Assembly (NCBI RefSeq): GCF_018417535.1
Contig: NZ_CP070978.1
Span: forward strand, 2,108,001 to 2,172,000
Length of the DNA stretch: 64,000 nucleotides
Direction of reading: 5' to 3'
From: Burkholderia pyrrocinia
Lineage (GTDB): Bacteria > Pseudomonadota > Gammaproteobacteria > Burkholderiales > Burkholderiaceae
The position numbers were made by a program, and so were the translations under genes. This document shows, in pieces, positions 24,185 to 32,987 of this stretch. The notes below the pieces were generated by a model. The model was not told where the DNA came from. It searched no databases and saw nothing but the letters and a program-made list of their open reading frames with translations. Within the stretch, counting starts at the first letter, position 1. The number at the start of each line of letters is the position of its first letter.

Positions 24185-25417
24185 TCATAGAGTCGTGCAC
24201 AGCGCGTTGTCAAGGCGGGTTGCCTCGGGGGTCGCCGCATCGTCGAACGGCAGCCCGACGTAGTTTTCGGCCAGCGACTGCGCGGCGGCCCGCGAGCGCG
24301 TCACGTATTTCAGCTCGGCAAACTTCAGGCGATTGACGAACGGCGAATCCTCCGGCGACGAGTGCAGCATGTTCGTCATGAAGTACGAGAAGTGCTCGGC
24401 GCGCCACACGCGTTCGAGGCAGGTCGCCGAATACGTGTCGAGCAGCGTCGCATCGCCCGTCCGGTAGCGCGCACCGAGCGCGCGGGACAGCGCGCGGACG
24501 TCGGCCACCGCGAGGTTCATCCCCTTCGCGCCGGTCGGCGGCACGATGTGCGCGGCGTCGCCGGCGAGGAACAGCCGGCCGTGCTGCATCGTCTCCGACA
24601 CGAAGCTGCGCATCGGCGTCACGCTCTTCTGCGTGATCCGGCCCTCGGTCGGCGTCCAGCCCGTGTCGTTCGAGAAGCGCGCATGCAGTTCGTCCCAGAT
24701 CCGCGCGTCGGACCATTCGGCGAGGTCCTCGTCGGGCTTGCACTGCAGGTACAGGCGCGTGACGGTCGGCGAGCGCATCGAGAACAGCGCGAAGCCGTTG
24801 TCGTGATGCGCGTAGACGAGTTCGTCGAGCGACGGCGCCGCGTCGGCGAGGATGCCGAGCCACGCGAACGGGTAGACGCGCTCGAACGTGTTCAGCCGCT
24901 CGGCCGGGATCGTCTGGCGCGCGATGCCGTGGAAGCCGTCGCAGCCGGCGACGTAGTCGCAGTCGATGCGGTCCGCGCGGCCGTCCGCGTGCTTGAACGT
25001 AACGAACGGGTGCTCGCCTTCGACGTCGTGCAGCGCGACGTCGCTGACTTCGAAGTGCATCTGGTGGCCATGCTCGACGCCGGCCGCGATCAGGTCGCGC
25101 ACGACTTCATGCTGGCTGTAGACGGTGATCGCGCGCCCGCCAGTGAGCGCGGACAGATCGATGCGGTGGCGCTGCCCGGAGAACAGCAGCTCGATGCCGT
25201 GGTGCTCGAGCCCTTCGCGGCGCATCCGGTCGCCGAGGCCGGCGTCGTTCAGCGTATCGACCGTGCCCTGCTCCAGCACGCCGGCGCGGATGCGGTTCTC
25301 GCAGTATTCGCGCGAACGCGCTTCGACGAGGATGGAATCGACGCCTTGCAGGCGCAGCAGATGGGAAAGCAGAAGGCCGGCCGGACCGGCGCCGATGATT
25401 ACAACTTGAGTGCGCAT
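24185..25417 (-). CDS. pobA: 4-Hydroxybenzoate 3-monooxygenase
   Basis: A 410-residue class A flavoprotein hydroxylase that turns 4-hydroxybenzoate into protocatechuate with NADPH and O2. The FAD dinucleotide loop is VVIIGAGPAGLLLSHLLRLQ (residues 5-24). RIRAGVLEQGTVDTL is specific to this family. The DG motif is in YVAGCDGFHGIARQTIPAE, and GD in LAGDAAHIVPPTGAKGMNLA. AGGAGACAAAC precedes the ATG. It lies upstream of the pca operon on the same strand, and a palindrome sits in its leader. Confidence 0.97.
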   Translation of the reverse strand: MRTQVVIIGAGPAGLLLSHLLRLQGVDSILVEARSREYCENRIRAGVLEQGTVDTLNDAGLGDRMRREGLEHHGIELLFSGQRHRIDLSALTGGRAITVYSQHEVVRDLIAAGVEHGHQMHFEVSDVALHDVEGEHPFVTFKHADGRADRIDCDYVAGCDGFHGIARQTIPAERLNTFERVYPFAWLGILADAAPSLDELVYAHHDNGFALFSMRSPTVTRLYLQCKPDEDLAEWSDARIWDELHARFSNDTGWTPTEGRITQKSVTPMRSFVSETMQHGRLFLAGDAAHIVPPTGAKGMNLAVADVRALSRALGARYRTGDATLLDTYSATCLERVWRAEHFSYFMTNMLHSSPEDSPFVNRLKFAELKYVTRSRAAAQSLAENYVGLPFDDAATPEATRLDNALCTTL

Positions 25418-25432
25418 TGTTTGTCTCCTGTC

Positions 25433-25466
25433 GACCGGAGTTAGCGCTTTAGCGCTTACTCCGGTC
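25433..25466. promoter_or_regulatory. 34-bp near-perfect palindrome upstream of pobA
   Basis: The outer arms are GACCGGAGT and ACTCCGGTC. Inside lie two AGCGCT hexamers in TTAGCGCTTTAGCGCTTA. Only two symmetric pairs mismatch. It ends 16 bases from the pobA ATG and 117 bases from the divergent LysR start. It is either an operator or a hairpin in the pobA leader RNA. Confidence 0.6.
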
Positions 25467-25582
25467 CCATGCTTTGCGGAACATTAATTCGAATCGTGGA
25501 AGACATTTGAGCGCTTTCCCGACTATGCGGCAACGCGATTCAGGAGATATGTTGTATACGTTTTGAAGATATTGGCCCGGTA

Positions 25583-26509
25583 ATGGATACGCTCGATCTG
25601 AACCTCATTCCCTACCTCGTCGCGCTCGACGACACGCGCAACGTGAGCCGCGCCGGCGACCAGCTCGGCGTGAGCCAGCCGCGCGTGAGCACGGCGCTCG
25701 GCCGGCTGCGCGAGTACTTTGGCGATCCGCTGTTCGTGCGCACGTCGCGCGGGATGGAGCCGACGCCGCGCGCACTCGCGCTGCTGCCGGCCGCACGCGA
25801 TGCGCTCGCGCAGATCGAACGCGGCCTCGTCGCGCCGCACGACTTCGACCCGGCCGCGAGCACGCATACGTTCTCGATCGCGCTGTCGGACGTCGGCGAG
25901 ATCGTGTTCCTGCCGAAGCTGCTGCAGGCGTTCGCGACGCGCGCGCCGCACGCGAACCTGCGTTCGGTCTCGCTCGCGCACGACGAAGTCGGACGCGGGC
26001 TCGAAGCCGGCTCGATCGATCTCGCGGTCGGCTACTTCCCCGACCTCGACGGCAACAACTTCTTCCAGCAGCGCTTGTTCACGCACCGGTTCGTCTGCCT
26101 GATGCGACGCGGCCATCCGCTCGAACAAACGCCGCCGTTCACGGTCGAGCAGTTCCTCGCGTGCGGGCACGCGGTCGTGCGCGCGGAAGGGCGCAGCCAG
26201 GAAGTGCTCGAGAAGTACCTGGCGAAGCAGCGCATGCAGCGCCGCGCGGTGCTCGAGACGCCGCACTTCATGAGCCTGCCGTTCATCCTGAGCCGCACCG
26301 ACCTGATCGCGACGGTGCCGCATGCGATCGGCTATGCGTATGCGGCCGAGCACGCGTTCATCGTGCCCGTCGAGCCGCCGCTCGCGCTGCCGCGCTTCGA
26401 CCTGAAGCAGCACTGGCATCGCAAATACCACAACGATCCGCGCACCGCGTGGCTGCGCGGCGTGGTCGCGTCGCTGTTCAACGACGAGCAGGACGAATGG
26501 CCGAAGTGA
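25583..26509 (+). CDS. LysR-family transcriptional regulator, likely controls pobA
   Basis: A 308-residue LTTR. The winged helix is NVSRAGDQLGVSQPRVSTAL with RLREYFGDPLFVRTSRGMEP, the NodD/PcpR-like subgroup. The effector domain begins HTFSIALSDVGEIVFLPKLL. It is divergently transcribed from pobA with 165 bases between, so it is probably the 4-hydroxybenzoate-responsive activator. I leave out the name pobR because characterised PobR proteins belong to other families (IclR, AraC) in other genera. Confidence 0.9.
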   Translation: MDTLDLNLIPYLVALDDTRNVSRAGDQLGVSQPRVSTALGRLREYFGDPLFVRTSRGMEPTPRALALLPAARDALAQIERGLVAPHDFDPAASTHTFSIALSDVGEIVFLPKLLQAFATRAPHANLRSVSLAHDEVGRGLEAGSIDLAVGYFPDLDGNNFFQQRLFTHRFVCLMRRGHPLEQTPPFTVEQFLACGHAVVRAEGRSQEVLEKYLAKQRMQRRAVLETPHFMSLPFILSRTDLIATVPHAIGYAYAAEHAFIVPVEPPLALPRFDLKQHWHRKYHNDPRTAWLRGVVASLFNDEQDEWPK

Positions 26510-26561
26510 GCGCCGGGCCGCACACACGACCCGCGAAAGCATGAAACAATGGCCGGATTCC

Positions 26562-26578
26562 GGCCGCCTCGGGCGGCC
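26562..26578 (+). terminator. GC-rich hairpin after the LysR gene
   Basis: GGCCGCC-TCG-G-GGCGGCC followed by TT, 53 bases after the LysR stop and 17 bases before folE. It is short and may instead be a hairpin in the folE leader. Confidence 0.45.
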
Positions 26579-26595
26579 TTCGATGGAGCCACTAC

Positions 26596-27225
26596 ATGGG
26601 TAAAAAATCCGCGCGTTCCGAGCCGGCCGCATCCCGGCCGAGCCGCAAAGAAGCAGAAGACGCCGTCCGCGTGCTATTGCGCTGGGCCGGCGACGATCCC
26701 GCGCGCGAAGGCCTGGTCGACACGCCCGCGCGCGTCGTGCGCGCGTACGAACAGTTCTTCGCCGGCTATGCGGTGGAGCCGCGCGACATCCTCGCGCGCA
26801 CGTTCAGCGAAGTCGACGGCTACGACGAGATGATCGTGCTGAAGGACATCCGCTTCGAGAGCTACTGCGAGCACCACATGGTGCCGATCATCGGCCGCGC
26901 GCATGTCGCATATCTGCCGAACCATCGCGTCGTCGGCATCTCGAAGCTCGCGCGCCTCGTCGACGCGTTCGCGAAGCGCCTGCAGATCCAGGAAAAGATG
27001 ACCGTGCAGATCGCCGATACGCTGTTCGACGTGCTGCAGCCGAAGGGCGTCGGCGTGATCCTCGAAGCCGCGCACCAGTGCATCTCGACGCGCGGCGTGC
27101 ACAAGCCGGGCGTCGAGATGGTCACGTCGCGCATGCTCGGCACGTTCCGCACCGATCCGTCGACGCGGCGCGAATTCCTGTCGATCGTCGCCAATCCTTC
27201 TTCAGTCAACCTGACGAATACGTGA
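26596..27225 (+). CDS. folE: GTP cyclohydrolase I
   Basis: A 209-residue type IA enzyme (GTP to 7,8-dihydroneopterin triphosphate). Zinc ligands are in [20 protein letters not shown] (Cys, His) and [16 protein letters not shown] (Cys). The active-site segment [20 protein letters not shown] is present. The N-terminus is basic and Ser/Arg-rich. Its stop TGA overlaps the ATG of the next gene by one base. A standalone folE followed by a pteridine-reductase-like SDR suggests synthesis of a reduced pterin cofactor besides, or instead of, folate. Confidence 0.96.
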   Translation: MGKKSARSEPAASRPSRKEAEDAVRVLLRWAGDDPAREGLVDTPARVVRAYEQFFAGYAVEPRDILARTFSEVDGYDEMIVLKDIRFESYCEHHMVPIIGRAHVAYLPNHRVVGISKLARLVDAFAKRLQIQEKMTVQIADTLFDVLQPKGVGVILEAAHQCISTRGVHKPGVEMVTSRMLGTFRTDPSTRREFLSIVANPSSVNLTNT

Positions 27226-28028
27226 TGGAGTCGACGAAGCAAGCGGCGCACGCGCCCGTCGTGCTCGTGACCGGCGCCGCGCGCCGGGCCGGGCGTGCGT
27301 TCGCCGAGTATTTCGCCGCGCACGGCTATCGCACCGCGGTGCACTACGACCGTTCGGCCGATGCCGCACAGGCAGCGGCCCGCGCGATCGCGGAGCGCGG
27401 GCACGATTCGATTGCGCTGCAGGCCGACCTGTCGGATGCCGCGCAGATCACCGCGCTGATCGACCAGGTGTATGCGCGCTTCGGGCGCCTCGACGTGCTC
27501 GTCAATAACGCGTCGGTGTTCTGGCAGGACCATTTCCCGAGCTTCGATCTCGCGGCGTTCGACCAGGCGTGGGCCGTCAACTGCCGCGCGCCGATCCTGC
27601 TCACGCGCGCGTTCTACGAACGGGCCCGCGCAGCCGGCACGCAGGGTGTCGTCGTGAATGTGGTCGACCAGAAGATCAAGGAAAACTTTCACCGCGACCA
27701 TTTCAGCTATACGGTCGCGAAGGCCGCGCTCGGCAATCTCACGCAGATGCTCGCGCTGTCGTCCGCGCCGGTGCTGCGCGTGAACGCGGTGTTCCCGGGG
27801 CTGATGCTGCCGAGCGACGACCAGACGCAGGCCGACTTCGAACATGCGAGCCGCGCATCGACGCCGCTCGCGCGCATCGCGGGCCCCGACGACGTCGCGA
27901 GCGCGATCCTGCTGCTGACGGGCAACGCGTACAACGGCGTGGATTTCGTCGTCGATGCGGGCCAGAACCTGATCCGCGTCGACCAGGACGTGCTGTACAA
28001 GCACCGCTCGCCCGCCGGCAAGCACTGA
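27225..28028 (+). CDS. SDR-family pteridine/dihydromonapterin reductase-like protein
   Basis: A 267-residue SDR beginning [20 protein letters not shown]. The cofactor loop is TGAARRAGRAFAE, with an Arg in the glycine motif, typical of NADPH-dependent PTR1/FolM types. NNASVFWQDHFPSF is a FolM-like variant of NNAG, and FSYTVAKAALGNL holds Tyr-x3-Lys. MLPSDDQ lies near the C-terminus. The start overlaps the folE stop (TGATG), so the pair is co-translated. The likely role is reduction of dihydromonapterin or dihydropteridine to the tetrahydro form used by pterin-dependent hydroxylases. Confidence 0.85.
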   Translation: MESTKQAAHAPVVLVTGAARRAGRAFAEYFAAHGYRTAVHYDRSADAAQAAARAIAERGHDSIALQADLSDAAQITALIDQVYARFGRLDVLVNNASVFWQDHFPSFDLAAFDQAWAVNCRAPILLTRAFYERARAAGTQGVVVNVVDQKIKENFHRDHFSYTVAKAALGNLTQMLALSSAPVLRVNAVFPGLMLPSDDQTQADFEHASRASTPLARIAGPDDVASAILLLTGNAYNGVDFVVDAGQNLIRVDQDVLYKHRSPAGKH

Positions 28029-28057
28029 CGCACCCGCGGCGGCGGCCGCGCGCCGCG

Positions 28058-28978
28058 TTACGGCTTGTCGGCGCTGCCGCCTTCGCGGGCCTTGCTCTGC
28101 GCGACGCTCGTGCCGGGCGGCACGCTGTGCGTAAGCCATACGTTGCCGCCGATCACCGAGCCGCGCCCGATCGTCACGCGGCCGAGAATCGTCGCACCCG
28201 CGTAAATCACCACATCGTCCTCGACGATCGGGTGCCGTGCGTTGCCCTTGACCAGCGCACCTTCGCCATCGGCCGGGAAACTCTTCGCGCCGAGCGTGAC
28301 GGCCTGGTACAGGCGCACGCGCTCGCCGATGATCGCCGTCTCGCCGATCACGACACCGGTGCCGTGGTCGATGAAGAAGCTCGGGCCGATCCGTGCGCCG
28401 GGGTGGATGTCGATGCCGGTGGCCGAGTGCGCGATTTCATTGATGAAACGTGCGAGCAGCGGCACGCCGAGCTGGTGCAGCGCGTGTGCGAGCCGATGGT
28501 GCATCATCGCCAGCACGCCGGGATAGCACAGCAGGATTTCGGTGATGTGCTGCGCGGCCGGATCGCCCGCGTACGCGGCCTGGATGTCGCTGACGAGCAG
28601 CGCGCGGACCGCCGGCAACTGCCGGCCGAATTCGCGCGCGATCTCGAACGCGCGCTCGTCGAGCTCGGCGAACGGCGTGTCCGCATATTCGGGCAGGAAC
28701 GGCAGCGCGCGGCGAATCTGTTCGGACAGGATGCGCAGCGTGCTTTCGAGCGTGTGGCCGACGTAGTAGTCGACGCTTTCGTCGGTGAGATCCGGCGCGC
28801 CGTAATGCGTCGGAAACATCGACGCACGCAGGCCGGTCACAATCTTGCAGATCGCATCGCGGGACGGCAGTTCGCGGATGCCGCGCGGATGGCGCGTGCG
28901 ATGGAGTTCCTCGCGCGACTCGCGCAAGCCGGTGACGATTTCTTCGAGGCCCCACTGACGGGCGGGTGATGTCGACAT
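28058..28978 (-). CDS. Serine O-acetyltransferase (EpsC/CysE family)
   Basis: A 306-residue protein with an N-terminal helical domain (to about residue 180) and a C-terminal left-handed beta-helix. The helix contains DIHPGARIGPSFFIDHGTGV, VIGETAIIGERVRLYQAVTL, DDVVIYAGATILGRVTIGRG and VIGGNVWLTHSVPPGTSV. It makes O-acetylserine for cysteine synthesis. It is longer at the N-terminus than E. coli CysE and resembles the EpsC-type group. It is convergent with the folE-SDR pair and a single-gene unit. The ribosome site is weak. Confidence 0.92.
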   Translation of the reverse strand: MSTSPARQWGLEEIVTGLRESREELHRTRHPRGIRELPSRDAICKIVTGLRASMFPTHYGAPDLTDESVDYYVGHTLESTLRILSEQIRRALPFLPEYADTPFAELDERAFEIAREFGRQLPAVRALLVSDIQAAYAGDPAAQHITEILLCYPGVLAMMHHRLAHALHQLGVPLLARFINEIAHSATGIDIHPGARIGPSFFIDHGTGVVIGETAIIGERVRLYQAVTLGAKSFPADGEGALVKGNARHPIVEDDVVIYAGATILGRVTIGRGSVIGGNVWLTHSVPPGTSVAQSKAREGGSADKP

Positions 28979-29105
28979 AGGCCAATGCAGGCGGCCGCGC
29001 TCGGTCGCACGGCCGCTAATAAAGTGACGGGTTCCACAAGATTACCGCGTTTTTGTCCGGGCGCGGCGCACCGGGGATCGGCCGGACGGCCGACGCGCGG
29101 CGGCG

Positions 29106-29339
29106 TCACATCGTGATGCTGCTCGCGTCGATCCAGCGCACGGCCCAGTCGCGCGCGTGCGCGATCGCGTCGCCTTCGTCGTTGAACTGGAGCTCGATCG
29201 GAAAAAACCGGTTCGCAACGAGTTCCCCGTCGCTCGATCGGGAGATCACGACATAGGGCTTGAACGAACCGTCACTGGCGCGCGCGGGCGCGCAGTTCAA
29301 CAGATAACCGCGGTGCGTGAAGGCAGTAGTCGCTTGCAT
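29106..29339 (-). CDS. Conserved-type hypothetical protein, 77 aa
   Basis: A small protein reading MQATTAFTHRGYLLNCAPAR, then GSFKPYVVISRSSDGELVAN and DEGDAIAHARDWAVRWIDAS. It looks like a compact alpha/beta domain of a type common in Burkholderia genomes, with no catalytic motif. No signal peptide. It stands alone. No assigned function. Confidence 0.65.
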   Translation of the reverse strand: MQATTAFTHRGYLLNCAPARASDGSFKPYVVISRSSDGELVANRFFPIELQFNDEGDAIAHARDWAVRWIDASSITM

Positions 29340-29618
29340 GAATCCGCCACCTCTAGTCCCTTGCTTTGTTGTTCGCTACCCGTCTTTAAGGGTGCTGCGG
29401 CGCCCCGGCGCGGGCAGAGGCGGCGCGGCCAAATCCCCTGTCGCCGCTTCGCAGGAAAAGAATCATACTCTGTAGAAAACGCGTCTTCTAGCTGAAATAA
29501 ATCATGACAAATCAGTGCGCGTCGCGCGACCGCGGCGATCGTCCGCGCGCCTTTTTCCCGTCGTGCCCGGAACGGGATTTGCTTCGATCCGGACCGCTTC
29601 GCCGTCAGGAGAGCCGCG

Positions 29619-30029
29619 ATGGAATCATCCGGTCGAACAGGTCGTTTGCATCCGCACAGCGTCGAGCTCGACAACGACGAAACCCATGACAGCACCGTCG
29701 ACACCGACGGCAAGAACCGCGAGGCGTGGCTTATCGCCGGCGGCGGGCCGATCTCGCCCGACCAGATCACGGGCAGCAACGCGTCGCTCGTCAACGCGAT
29801 GCCCGAAGCCGGCGACGGCATCGCCGGTTTCGACAGCCGCCCTGGCGGCAACCATCCGGCGTTCGCACTGCGCGCGGGCTACGTGGTGATCGAGAAAGGC
29901 TTCGCCGCGCCGTCGCCCGCGAGCGACGCGCAGTTCGGTCCCGTCCACCGGATGTACGGCAGCGCGTTCTGGCCCGGCCACGGACGGCGGCCGGAGCGCG
30001 TGATCGAGCTGACGGCCGTGCCGAGGTAA
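29619..30029 (+). CDS. Hypothetical protein, 136 aa
   Basis: An Asp/Gly-rich soluble protein beginning MESSGRTGRLHPHSVELDND, with AWLIAGGGPISPDQITGSNA and YVVIEKGFAAPSPASDAQFG. AGGAG stands seven bases before the ATG. No known domain or signal peptide was recognised. Codon use fits the surroundings, so it is probably a real gene. It is followed by almost 600 bases without a gene. Confidence 0.6.
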   Translation: MESSGRTGRLHPHSVELDNDETHDSTVDTDGKNREAWLIAGGGPISPDQITGSNASLVNAMPEAGDGIAGFDSRPGGNHPAFALRAGYVVIEKGFAAPSPASDAQFGPVHRMYGSAFWPGHGRRPERVIELTAVPR

Positions 30030-30617
30030 CCGGCGCGGCGATTGAATCGATCGTTCGTTTGCAGACCGGCATCGGTCGACGACCGATGCCGGCGGATCGG
30101 CGCACGCGACGGGTGCTCAGGCGAACGATTCCGCGCATCGGCATCGGCGGTTTCATGCATGCCGCGAATCGCACCGACGCACCTGCGTTGATCGAAGTCA
30201 TGTCGAAACGGCGCGGTTGCGATTGAATGACGATGCGTGCGATTCATCGGCGTGGCTGTCGCACTGTGTCGGTGCGGCATGCGCGCGCCGCGATGCGTAT
30301 GCCCATGCAACGCACGATTCCGGTGCCCGCGCATTCGTTCCCGGCGACGAGGTGGTCTTCACCCGTCATCGCCATGCGATCGACTGTCGCGAACCGCCAG
30401 GACGACGGATGCGACCTTGCCACGCGACACGCGTCGCGCGGTGCGGCATGCGCCGCGCGCATGGCCGTGCGCTGAAGCGACAGAAGGGTCGCGGCCGCGC
30501 GGGTCGACGGGCACCGCACTGCAAAGTCCCCGCCATTGGTTTACTCTGCCTCGCAGCATTGCCCAGCCTGATCGGCCATCCGGCCGACTTCGTTTCAACC
30601 CGCCACTCGGAGACACT
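30030..30617. other. 588-bp gap before the universal stress protein gene
   Basis: Open frames here lack ribosome sites and recognisable protein sequence. No FNR-type TTGAT-N4-ATCAA site was seen. It probably contains the promoter of the stress-protein gene near its right end. Nothing else can be supported. Confidence 0.45.
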
Positions 30618-31085
30618 ATGTACAAGCGTATTCTGGTTGCCGTCGACGGCAGCGACACGTCCCGCCATGCGTTCGACGCGGCGCTGGCGCTCGCGAAAGC
30701 GCACGGCGCCGAGCTGCAACCGCTCTACGTCGTCGAGAACGCCGCGATCTACTACAACGTGCCGGGCTACGATCCGTCCGTGCTGCGCAATCAGCTCGTC
30801 GCGCAAGGCAACGAACTCGCGCAGGATTTCACGAAGCTGATGCAGGCAGCGGGCGTGAAAGGCGAGACGCGGCTGACCGAAGCGACGTCGCTCATCGATG
30901 TGTCGTCGCTGATCCTCGAAGGCGCGACCGCATTCGGCGCCGATCTGCTCGTGCTCGGCACGCACGGCCGCCGCGGGTTCCGCCGCCTCGTACTCGGCAG
31001 CATCGCCGAACAATGCGTGCGGCACGCGACGCTGCCCGTGCTGCTGATTCCAGCCGCCGCCAACGTGGACGAACAAGCCGCCTGA
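30618..31085 (+). CDS. Universal stress protein, UspA family (ATP-binding type)
   Basis: A 155-residue protein: MYKRILVAVDGSDTSRHAFD at the start and the ATP-binding signature G-x2-G-x9-G-S in GTHGRRGFRRLVLGSIAEQC near the C-terminus. Such proteins help cells survive starvation, hypoxia and oxidative stress. GGAG is five bases before the ATG at 30618. The FNR-type regulator gene follows 103 bases downstream on the same strand, which suggests a link to low oxygen. Confidence 0.93.
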   Translation: MYKRILVAVDGSDTSRHAFDAALALAKAHGAELQPLYVVENAAIYYNVPGYDPSVLRNQLVAQGNELAQDFTKLMQAAGVKGETRLTEATSLIDVSSLILEGATAFGADLLVLGTHGRRGFRRLVLGSIAEQCVRHATLPVLLIPAAANVDEQAA

Positions 31086-31188
31086 ACGGAGTCCGGCATG
31101 CGCGGCCGGTCGCGACGTTTTGTCACCCGACAGCGGCAACTTGCGGTGGGACAATGATTCCGTCGATTCAACGCCGGAGTAAACGATC

Positions 31189-31935
31189 ATGCTGACGCCC
31201 GTCGCCACACGTCCCGCCGCCACGCCTCATGCCGGTAGCTGGGCTCCTCGCCAGGCCGCGCACTGCTCGTCGTGCGCAATGCGGCACCTGTGCATGCCGC
31301 AGGGCCTGGCGCCCGAAGCGCTCAGTCGCCTCGAGTCGGTCATCTGCGCGGCTCGCCCCGTCAAGCGCGGCGAAGCGCTGTTCCGCGAAGGGGACGCATT
31401 CGACAACCTGTACGCGGTGCGCTCGGGTTCGCTGAAAACCGTCGCCACGCGCCATGACGGCCGCGAACAGGTCACGGGCCTGCATCTCGCGGGCGAAGCG
31501 CTCGGCCTCGACGGCATCTGCGACGACACGCATCCGCGCACCGCGGTCGCGCTCGAAGACAGCTCCGTCTGCGTGATTCCGTACAGCGCGCTCAAGACGC
31601 TGTGCTCGGAAGCCGGTTCGATGCAATTGCGCATGCACAAGCTGATGAGCGAACAGATCGTGCGCGAAACGTCGCAAACGATGCTGCTCGGCTCGCTGAA
31701 CGCCGAAGAACGGGTCGCCGCTTTCCTGCTCGACGTATCGTCGCGTTACCTGAAGCGCGGTTACTCGCCGTCGGAATTCAACCTGCGGATGACACGCGAA
31801 GACATCGGCAGCTACCTCGGCATGACGCTCGAAACGGTCAGCCGCACGCTGTCCAAATTCCAGAAGCGCGGCCTGATCGAAATGCAGGGCCGCCACGTGC
31901 AGATCGTCGACTTCGACGGCCTGCATCACGTCTGA
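31189..31935 (+). CDS. FNR-type Crp/Fnr-family transcriptional regulator
   Basis: A 248-residue protein. The N-terminal cluster HCSSCAMRHLC gives Cys26, Cys29 and Cys35, and Cys111 in LDGICDD is the expected fourth ligand for an oxygen-labile [4Fe-4S] cluster. The cyclic-nucleotide-like barrel is followed by a dimerisation helix and the DNA-recognition helix TLETVSRTLSKFQKRGL (E-x2-S-R as in FNR). It should activate anaerobic or microaerobic genes. It is commonly called Fnr or Anr; the orthologue is not settled here. A strong hairpin follows. Confidence 0.92.
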   Translation: MLTPVATRPAATPHAGSWAPRQAAHCSSCAMRHLCMPQGLAPEALSRLESVICAARPVKRGEALFREGDAFDNLYAVRSGSLKTVATRHDGREQVTGLHLAGEALGLDGICDDTHPRTAVALEDSSVCVIPYSALKTLCSEAGSMQLRMHKLMSEQIVRETSQTMLLGSLNAEERVAAFLLDVSSRYLKRGYSPSEFNLRMTREDIGSYLGMTLETVSRTLSKFQKRGLIEMQGRHVQIVDFDGLHHV

Positions 31936-31942
31936 TCCCGCA

Positions 31943-31965
31943 CGGCGCGCGCATCTCGCGCGCCG
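31943..31965. terminator. Perfect 9-bp-stem hairpin between convergent genes
   Basis: CGGCGCGCG-CATCT-CGCGCGCCG lies between the FNR-type gene and the argP gene, which converge here. It probably stops transcription from both sides. Confidence 0.6.
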
Positions 31966-31983
31966 CCCGCGTGACGTTACCGA

Positions 31984-32877
31984 TCAGTCGAGAAACAGCG
32001 CGGCGCGCGCCTTCAGCGCCGCGCTGAAATCGTCGAGCCAGCCGATCGACAGGCGCCAGCTCTGCCAGTAAAGATCGATATCGACGGTTCGCCCGCGCGA
32101 CATGTCGACCAGCTCACCCGCCGCCAGCTGGCGGTCGACCATCCGGTCCGGGCACATCCCCCATCCCAGCCCCGTTTCGCATGCGCGCAAATAGCCCGCG
32201 ACGTGCGGTATCCAGTGCTGCGGCGGATCGAGATCCGCGCGCGTCACGCGCCGGATGAAACGCGCCTGCAGCCCGTCCTTCGGATTGAACATCACGCACG
32301 GCGCGCGACGCAGCGCATCGCGGGTAATGCCCGCGCCGAAGTAGCGTTCGTAAAACGCCGGCGAGCACACCGCGCGATAACGGATGCGCCCGAGCCGCGT
32401 CGAGCGGCATCCCTGGATCGGCTCGGCCTGCGCGGTCACCGCGCCCTGCACGCTGCCGTCGCGAATGCGCGCCGCCGTGTAGTCCTGGTCGTCGATCACG
32501 AGGTCAAGCAGCATCTCGCGCTCCGTGCAGAAGGGCCCCACCGCGTCGATGAACCACGTCGCGACGCTGTCGTCGTTGACGGCCACGCGCAACATCGGCC
32601 ATGCGCTCGCGATCTGGCCCGGCAGCGCCGGCATCCGGCCGCCCAGCTCGGCCTCGAGCAGTTGCACGCGCTCGGTATGCCGGCACAGCAGCGCGCCCGA
32701 CGTCGTCGCGACGCACGGCTGCCCGCGCTTGACGAGCACGCTGCCGACGCGTTCCTCCAGCAGCTTCACGCGCTGCGACACGGCCGACGGCGTGACGTTC
32801 AGCTCCTTGGCCGCGCGCTCGAACGAGCCGTACCGGATCACCGCCGAGAGCGCATCGAGCAGGGCGTAGTCGAGCAT
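31984..32877 (-). CDS. argP: LysR-family regulator of amino-acid export, ArgP/LysG type
   Basis: A 297-residue LTTR. The N-terminus reads MLDYALLDALSAVIRYGSFE and RAAKELNVTPSAVSQRVKLL, very close to ArgP/IciA. The effector domain begins WPMLRVAVNDDSVATWF. ArgP senses lysine and arginine and activates the exporter gene. It is divergent from the LysE/ArgO exporter gene at 32988, with 110 bases between, the classic lysG-lysE arrangement. Confidence 0.92.
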   Translation of the reverse strand: MLDYALLDALSAVIRYGSFERAAKELNVTPSAVSQRVKLLEERVGSVLVKRGQPCVATTSGALLCRHTERVQLLEAELGGRMPALPGQIASAWPMLRVAVNDDSVATWFIDAVGPFCTEREMLLDLVIDDQDYTAARIRDGSVQGAVTAQAEPIQGCRSTRLGRIRYRAVCSPAFYERYFGAGITRDALRRAPCVMFNPKDGLQARFIRRVTRADLDPPQHWIPHVAGYLRACETGLGWGMCPDRMVDRQLAAGELVDMSRGRTVDIDLYWQSWRLSIGWLDDFSAALKARAALFLD

Positions 32878-32884
32878 TAGATTT

Positions 32885-32901
32885 CCTTAATCCGCATTAG
32901 G
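32885..32901. promoter_or_regulatory. Imperfect dyad between argP and exporter gene
   Basis: CCTTAATCCGCATTAGG, 8 bases from the argP start, has nearly symmetrical CCT-AAT and ATT-AGG halves in an AT-rich spot. It is a candidate ArgP operator by position. It does not match a known consensus closely. Confidence 0.35.
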
Positions 32902-32987
32902 TGAATTAGCTTCTCTTATTCTCATGCTGGCCGCAGACTAGCGCTACCCGATTCATCCGTCTACTGCTTCTACTGCTGTCACCCATC

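Noticed and set aside
25583..26509. Naming the LysR gene pobR
   Set aside because: Known PobR proteins are IclR or AraC family; only position supports a link to pobA.
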